From UBA2040 sp965660955 (GTDB taxonomy: Bacteria; Bacteroidota; Bacteroidia; Flavobacteriales_D; Crocinitomicaceae), in assembly GCA_965660955.1 (NCBI GenBank), contig CBFIBY010000033.1, positions 1 to 19,394 on the forward strand: a DNA stretch of 19,394 nucleotides, given 5' to 3'. This document shows positions 14,518-19,394 of the stretch, one piece after another. A program made the translations under genes and the position numbers. How positions within the stretch are numbered: the stretch's first letter is position 1; every line of letters begins with the position of its first letter. The notes below the pieces were generated by a model. That model was not told where the DNA came from. It saw only the letters and a program-made list of their open reading frames with translations, and did not search any database.

Positions 14518-16506
14518 TTAGTCGAACAAATTCTCATCCACCATCTCCGGAATTGTCACTTTCAAAAGCGGTTCGGCTTCCATTGCTCGTTTTATGGCGA
14601 AAATAGCACCTTCATTTCGTGCCCAAGAGCGGCGTGCAATTCCGTTGTTTACATCCCAATGCAACATGGACTTCAAACGTCTTTCCGCATCCTTCGTTCC
14701 ATCTATCAACATACCGAATCCACCATTGATTACTTCTCCCCAGCCTACGCCTCCACCATTGTGGATAGAAACCCAAGTGGCACCTCTGAAGGAGTCGCCG
14801 ATTACATTTTGGATGGCCATATCTGCGGTGAATTTTGAACCGTCATAAATATTGGACGTTTCGCGATAAGGTGAATCTGTTCCTGAAACATCATGATGAT
14901 CTCTACCCAAAATCACAGGTCCAATTTCACCGTTTGCAATTGCCGTATTGAAGGCTTCAGCAATTTTCATTCGACCCTCTGTATCAGCATACAAGATTCT
15001 CGCTTGTGAACCAACGACCAACTTATTTTCTTGCGCACCTTTTATCCATTGGATGTTGTCGGCCATTTGCTGTTGAATTTCTTCAGGAGCCGCAGCTTTT
15101 ATCATTTCAAGGACCGCACAAGCGATATCATCTGTCTTTTGCAAATCTTCTGGTTTTCCGGAAGCACAAACCCATCTGAAAGGTCCAAACCCAAAATCGA
15201 AACACATCGGTCCCATTATGTCTTGAACATACGATGGATATTTAAAATCAATTCCATTTTCCGCCATAACATCTGCCCCAGCTCGAGAAGCTTCCAACAA
15301 GAATGCATTTCCATAGTCAAAGAAATACGTTCCTTTTGCCGTATGTTTATTTATCGCAGCTGCATGTCGCACCAAAGTAGACCGAACAGCTTTTCTAAAT
15401 TCTTCTGGATTGTTTGCCATCAACTCATTCGATTCTTCAAAGGTATGGCCGACAGGATAGTAGCCACCAGCCCAAGGATTATGAAGGGAGGTTTGATCCG
15501 AGCCTAAATCTATATGCAAATCCGCGGTATCAAATTTTTCCCAAACATCAACGATATTTCCCAAGTAGGCAATACTAACGGCTTCTTTGTTTGCCTGGGC
15601 TTCTTTAACGCGGACAACCAATTCATCCACATTGCTAATGATTTCATTCACCCAACCTTGGTCGTGGCGAATCTTCGTAATTTTCGGATTCACCTCCGCA
15701 CAAACAGTCACACAACCCGCAATATTTCCTGCTTTCGGCTGTGCTCCGCTCATTCCACCTAAACCTGATGTAACGAACAAGCCGCCTTTTGGATCTTTCT
15801 TTATTTTACGGAAGCCATTCAAAACTGTGATTGTTGTTCCATGCACAATTCCTTGTGGCCCGATGTACATGAAAGAACCCGCGGTCATTTGTCCATATTG
15901 ACTAACGCCCAATGCGTTGAATTTCTCCCAATCGTCTGGTTTCGAATAATTCGGAATGACCATTCCATTAGTTACTACAACTCTCGGGGCATCTTTGTGA
16001 GAAGGAAACAATCCCATTGGATGACCTGAATACATCGCCAAGGTTTGTTCATCTGTCATTTCTGACAAATACTTCATTGTCAATCGATATTGAATCCAAT
16101 TTTGGAAAACGGCTCCATTTCCACCGTAGGTAATCAATTCGTGAGGATGCTGTGCCACGGCGTGATCCAAATTATTATGAATCATAAGCATAATTGCTTT
16201 CGCCTGTTCACTTTTCCCTGGATACTCAGATATAGGGCGAGCTTTTATTTCGTCATCTGGGCGAAAACGGTGCATATAAATACGACCGTACGCATCCAAT
16301 TCTTCTGTAAAATCTTCGATTAACTCACTATGAAATTCAGGTTTGAAATAACGTAAGGCATTCTTCAACGCCAGTTTCCGCTCTTCATCGCTTAATATTT
16401 CTTTCCGTTTAGGTGCGTGGTTTACCTTCGGGTCAAATGACTTTTTTGGTGGCAAAACGTCGGGAATTCCTTCAACTAAAATGGACTGTAATTCTGTGAG
16501 GTTCAT
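14518..16506 (-). CDS. hutU: Urocanate hydratase (urocanase), long Bacteroidota form
   Basis: Converts urocanate to 4-imidazolone-5-propionate with tightly bound NAD+, the second step of histidine breakdown, in the cytoplasm. The family landmarks are present: ITYGGNGAVFQNWIQY (125-140), GQMTAGSFMYIGPQGIVHGT (205-224), the NAD-binding SGLGGMSGAQPKAG (247-260), and QDIMGPMCFDFGFGPFRW (428-445) containing Cys435, which I align to the active-site region cysteine of Pseudomonas urocanase. RDHHDVSGTDSPYRET (535-550) and IHNGGGVGWG (581-590) complete the set. At 662 residues it is about 100 longer than the E. coli/Pseudomonas type, matching the long form I associate with Bacteroidota. hutH, hutI and hutG are not in the window, so the rest of the pathway must lie elsewhere. 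Confidence 0.95.
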   Translation of the reverse strand: MNLTELQSILVEGIPDVLPPKKSFDPKVNHAPKRKEILSDEERKLALKNALRYFKPEFHSELIEDFTEELDAYGRIYMHRFRPDDEIKARPISEYPGKSEQAKAIMLMIHNNLDHAVAQHPHELITYGGNGAVFQNWIQYRLTMKYLSEMTDEQTLAMYSGHPMGLFPSHKDAPRVVVTNGMVIPNYSKPDDWEKFNALGVSQYGQMTAGSFMYIGPQGIVHGTTITVLNGFRKIKKDPKGGLFVTSGLGGMSGAQPKAGNIAGCVTVCAEVNPKITKIRHDQGWVNEIISNVDELVVRVKEAQANKEAVSIAYLGNIVDVWEKFDTADLHIDLGSDQTSLHNPWAGGYYPVGHTFEESNELMANNPEEFRKAVRSTLVRHAAAINKHTAKGTYFFDYGNAFLLEASRAGADVMAENGIDFKYPSYVQDIMGPMCFDFGFGPFRWVCASGKPEDLQKTDDIACAVLEMIKAAAPEEIQQQMADNIQWIKGAQENKLVVGSQARILYADTEGRMKIAEAFNTAIANGEIGPVILGRDHHDVSGTDSPYRETSNIYDGSKFTADMAIQNVIGDSFRGATWVSIHNGGGVGWGEVINGGFGMLIDGTKDAERRLKSMLHWDVNNGIARRSWARNEGAIFAIKRAMEAEPLLKVTIPEMVDENLFD

Positions 16507-16525
16507 GTGAAATAATTTTGAACCC

Positions 16526-16533
16526 CAAAGTTA
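16526..16533 (-). promoter_or_regulatory. -7 box for hutU
   Basis: Minus-strand TAACTTTG matches the TAnnTTTG consensus exactly and lies 19 nt before the hutU ATG at 16506. No strong -33 element stands out. It suggests hutU has its own promoter rather than depending on the adhesin gene 70 nt upstream. Confidence 0.5.
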
Positions 16534-16560
16534 ATCCTAATCAAAGAAAAACCCTACTCA

Positions 16561-16575
16561 ACTTTCTTAAAAAGT
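16561..16575 (-). terminator. Weak hairpin after the adhesin gene
   Basis: ACTTT-cttaa-AAAGT is a 5-bp inverted repeat directly after the adhesin stop codon (16577-16579). On the minus strand a short T-run follows at about 16549-16545. The stem is short and AT-only apart from one pair, so a terminator role is tentative. Confidence 0.25.
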
Positions 16576-16576
16576 C

Positions 16577-19394
16577 TTATTTCAACAGATTGATGTGACC
16601 TGTCCAAGTATAGCCTTCTCCATTTAAGGCGTCATTCGTACGAAGTTTCCATGAATATGTCCCCGAAGGAACAAGTCTTCCTTTATACGTTCCGTCCCAT
16701 GAAGCATCTGGGTCAAGCGTTTGCCAGATCATTTCTCCCCATCGGTTATAAACGGATAGTTCGAAATCAGAAGGGTCAATTCCTTCAATGATTACACCCC
16801 ACGTTCCATTGTGCTCATCACCATCTGGAGTGAAAGTATTTGGTGCGTACAAGATTACTTCTGGTCGCACTTCAACAATTTGGTAACTTGTATCTAAACA
16901 ACCAAACTGACTTTCTACGATTAATTCAACCATATAATTATCAACTACAGCCTCAGGGAAGGTTGCCGACGGATTCTCATCCGTGCTCGTTCCAGGATCT
17001 GCATTCGGGAAAGTCCAGTAATTATAATAGTTGTTTGTCGATAAATTATCGAAACTTACATTCGTACTAAATGCTGTTACAATACCTGGTGAATATCTAA
17101 AATTCGAAACTGGAATTGGCATGGATACAATGAAATTGTTTTCTGTAGCAGTATTTACACATCCATCTGGAGATACAATTGTAAGCGTTACATCATAACT
17201 GCCCGTTTGCATTGGTCCCGTAAAGATAGTATCCAAAGCATTGTACGTTGCACCGTCGGAAATCATCCAACTCGCACTTTGCACAGTTGCAGGATCTGTT
17301 GTGTTAAAGATCGTGAACAACCCAGGTGAACACATGCTATCTTGCACCACATCAAAACTGGGTTGAGGCACCGGTGCAACAGTTACCAAAACAGAATACG
17401 TTACAGGTGAAGTTTCACAGCCATCTGAAATGGTCACATCATATGTTGTTGTTGTTCCAGGCGAAACATTTATCGAATGAGTTGTTCCATTTCCAACAGC
17501 CCCATTTGACCATGTATGCGTATAAGGTCCGCCATTTCCGTCTGCGGCATTGGAAGTAAGAATCGTTTGATCACCCGGACAAATCGTAACTGGATTACTG
17601 ATTGAACCAGAAAGTGGCGGAAGGATATCAACATAAATAGAATCTGTTGGCGTCACACAACCTAAGTCACTTGTCGCTGAAACATAATAATATCCTGCTA
17701 CTGTAGGGGAAACCGTTTGGGAAGGCAACAAATCTGTTGTTTGTGACCAAGTGTAGTCAAACGAAATCCCATTGCCGCCTGTTGCGGTCAATGTTGCTGT
17801 ACCATTTTCACATATCAAGGTATCATTGCTTGTTGCGATTGTTACCGCTGGAGGATCTGTAATTGTCGTCTGTGAACATACAACACAACTGTAATAGTTT
17901 CGAGAACAAACTGAATATGTTCCTGCCGCATAACCGCCTTGTGTTCCGGATAGTTGCCAAGTTACTCCATTATCAAAACTATAATCAACTGCATCTGGAT
18001 TCGCAATATTGATGGTTCCATCTGAATCACCAAAACAAGTTGGTGATGTATTGGTAACGGTCTGTTGATGACTCAAAACGAGAATATCTACTGTATCGGT
18101 ATAAACGCCACAAATCGTATTCGTTTCTTGCAAAACAAGTTTGTACAAACCTGGTTGATTAACAACAACTGTCGTAACAGGACTCTGCGAACTCGGTGCA
18201 AAAATATGAGATACTGGAGGTCCAGCTGGCGGAATAAGGACCCATTGGGCTGTATTCACTGGATTTGAAATTGTCCCATTCAGAGAAATGGCCGTCGAAG
18301 CTCCATTGAAACAAACAGTATCATCTAAACCTGCATCTGGCACTGGAGTGGTATAAACATTAATTGTTGCTGTATCAACAGCACTTGGACAATTCGGATC
18401 AGTAGAAGGAGAATTGACAACATACGTATACGTTCCAAGAGCCGGCGGATTCGCCGTTACCAATGACCCTGTAGTTCCACTTAATGTTGGTTCTGGATCC
18501 CAGATATAGGTTCCATTTCCTCCTCCAGCTTGAAGCTGAACAGATGTTCCTAAGCAAATATCGGAAACGTTGGGGGAAACAAAAGCTGAAACTTGTACTC
18601 CGTACACTGCTCCAATTTTATAGTCACAAATTGCGCCAGCGAAACCATCTACCATCAAATAATAGGTTTGTCCTGGAACCATTCCTGTAAAGGTCAATGG
18701 TATTCCAGCGGCAGGTGCTGTATTTAAATTCAATGGTGAAAAACAACCATATGAAGTTATCGCTCCGGAGTTACATAATGTCGTATCATTTAATGAGAAA
18801 GCCAACATTTGAATACCAATACCTGAAGTACATGATCCATATATTCTCAGTTGAACATTTGAAGCAGAAGCTGTAAATCGCATGAATGAATTATTCTCAA
18901 TACTACCACAAAATGTTGTGTTCAATTGAGCCCAGAAGTTGGCTGTGTATGGTGTTAACACTGTAGCTGTTGGAGTAGCGTGATAACCTTGCGTTGTACC
19001 ACAAAATCCGTTGATATTACAAATTTGAGGAACTTGAGGACACGGATTCATCGTGTTTACGGGTTCCGGTGAATTCGGATCACAGGCTGGCTCCGTTATA
19101 GGATTGGAAATACAAATTGTAAACGTGCTGTTTGATGGAGTACCTGCTCCACTATCGTATACTCTTATCCAATATTGAGTCCCTACCACCAAAGTAGTGG
19201 ATTGATAAAACTCAGTACCTCCTGCCCCTGTTGCATTTTGACATCCACCAGGTAGCGTAACACCACCACATGTGCCAGAAAACACTTGTAAAACAGGGTT
19301 AAACGTACCGTTTCCAGCCACGTTAATACTGTGTCCAGTTTGGGTAGCTATAAAAGTGTACCAAACATCATCATTTGCTGAACCAGAACAACCT
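16577..19394 (-). CDS. Large multidomain surface protein with SprB repeat and type B T9SS domain (5' end outside window)
   Basis: The frame is open to the window edge, so 938 C-terminal residues are visible and the true start lies beyond 19394. Order of modules: a PPC-like beta domain (about 10-110, with WYTFIATQTGHSINV), a second related one (about 135-245), Ig/PKD-like repeats (about 250-440), a SprB repeat (about 444-514: SPTCFGDSDGTINI, YSFDNGVTW, AAGTYSV), further PKD-like repeats with C-P-G-D or C-x-x-G openings, a clear PKD domain (about 756-846: YNYWTFPNADPGTS), and a C-terminal gliding-motility-associated type B domain (about 848-938: APNTFTPDGDEHNGTW, VYNRWGEMIWQ, WDGTYKG, VPSGTYSWKL). 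It should be exported by T9SS and displayed at the cell surface as an adhesin. The specific ligand is unknown. No catalytic domain is visible in this part. Confidence 0.9.
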   Translation of the reverse strand, partial: GCSGSANDDVWYTFIATQTGHSINVAGNGTFNPVLQVFSGTCGGVTLPGGCQNATGAGGTEFYQSTTLVVGTQYWIRVYDSGAGTPSNSTFTICISNPITEPACDPNSPEPVNTMNPCPQVPQICNINGFCGTTQGYHATPTATVLTPYTANFWAQLNTTFCGSIENNSFMRFTASASNVQLRIYGSCTSGIGIQMLAFSLNDTTLCNSGAITSYGCFSPLNLNTAPAAGIPLTFTGMVPGQTYYLMVDGFAGAICDYKIGAVYGVQVSAFVSPNVSDICLGTSVQLQAGGGNGTYIWDPEPTLSGTTGSLVTANPPALGTYTYVVNSPSTDPNCPSAVDTATINVYTTPVPDAGLDDTVCFNGASTAISLNGTISNPVNTAQWVLIPPAGPPVSHIFAPSSQSPVTTVVVNQPGLYKLVLQETNTICGVYTDTVDILVLSHQQTVTNTSPTCFGDSDGTINIANPDAVDYSFDNGVTWQLSGTQGGYAAGTYSVCSRNYYSCVVCSQTTITDPPAVTIATSNDTLICENGTATLTATGGNGISFDYTWSQTTDLLPSQTVSPTVAGYYYVSATSDLGCVTPTDSIYVDILPPLSGSISNPVTICPGDQTILTSNAADGNGGPYTHTWSNGAVGNGTTHSINVSPGTTTTYDVTISDGCETSPVTYSVLVTVAPVPQPSFDVVQDSMCSPGLFTIFNTTDPATVQSASWMISDGATYNALDTIFTGPMQTGSYDVTLTIVSPDGCVNTATENNFIVSMPIPVSNFRYSPGIVTAFSTNVSFDNLSTNNYYNYWTFPNADPGTSTDENPSATFPEAVVDNYMVELIVESQFGCLDTSYQIVEVRPEVILYAPNTFTPDGDEHNGTWGVIIEGIDPSDFELSVYNRWGEMIWQTLDPDASWDGTYKGRLVPSGTYSWKLRTNDALNGEGYTWTGHINLLK

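Noticed and set aside
15031..15507. 158-codon open frame on the plus strand
   Set aside because: It lies wholly antisense to the well-supported urocanate hydratase and its translation shows no recognisable motif.
16577..19394. Tandem DNA repeats or a CRISPR array in the AT-rich adhesin region
   Set aside because: Repetition is at protein-module level only; I see no regularly spaced identical DNA repeats.

Overview
The window looks like a chromosomal segment of a Bacteroidota bacterium, most likely order Flavobacteriales; a Crocinitomicaceae/Fluviicola-like lineage is my guess from gene content, not a measured placement. Evidence: AT-rich DNA, several TAnnTTTG-type -7 promoter boxes with poor Shine-Dalgarno sequences, two secreted proteins with type IX secretion (T9SS) C-terminal domains (one type A, one gliding-motility-associated type B), a long-form urocanate hydratase, a lipoprotein/Pmp3 hybrid, and a four-helix-bundle S23 gene. 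A run of ten Ns at 13910-13919 marks a scaffold join, so this is a draft assembly. No tRNA, rRNA, CRISPR array, transposase or phage gene is seen, and no gene-free stretch exceeds 100 bases.

Layout. Positions 1-1677 (+): the C-terminal part of a TPR protein, a lipoprotein with a C-terminal YqaE/Pmp3 membrane hairpin, and an overlapping DUF2752 membrane protein. Positions 1674-5122 (-): a likely operon of a WYL-domain regulator, a PaaG-like enoyl-CoA isomerase/hydratase, an S23 four-helix-bundle protein and a two-domain 3-hydroxyacyl-CoA dehydrogenase (PaaH-like), preceded by a good promoter box and a palindrome at the -33 position. Positions 5222-8538 (-): an MbnP-like lipoprotein, a di-haem MauG/MbnH-like peroxidase 2 nt downstream, and a conserved protein of unknown function. 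Positions 8604-11798 (+): a single AddA-type helicase-nuclease. Positions 11801-19394 (-): type II NADH dehydrogenase, an SRPBCC protein, a T9SS type A secreted protein interrupted by the gap, urocanate hydratase, and the C-terminal 938 residues of a large adhesin-like surface protein.

How the genes fit together. PaaG and PaaH homologues perform consecutive CoA-thioester steps in aerobic phenylacetate breakdown, and the WYL regulator ends 1 nt before paaG, so it may sense or control that pathway. The MbnP/MbnH-like pair resembles the methanotroph copper-protein pair in which a di-haem enzyme oxidises a tryptophan of its partner. Here it stands without any methanobactin genes and is the best candidate for an under-described system. 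The two T9SS proteins and urocanate hydratase are on one strand but have no obvious functional link.
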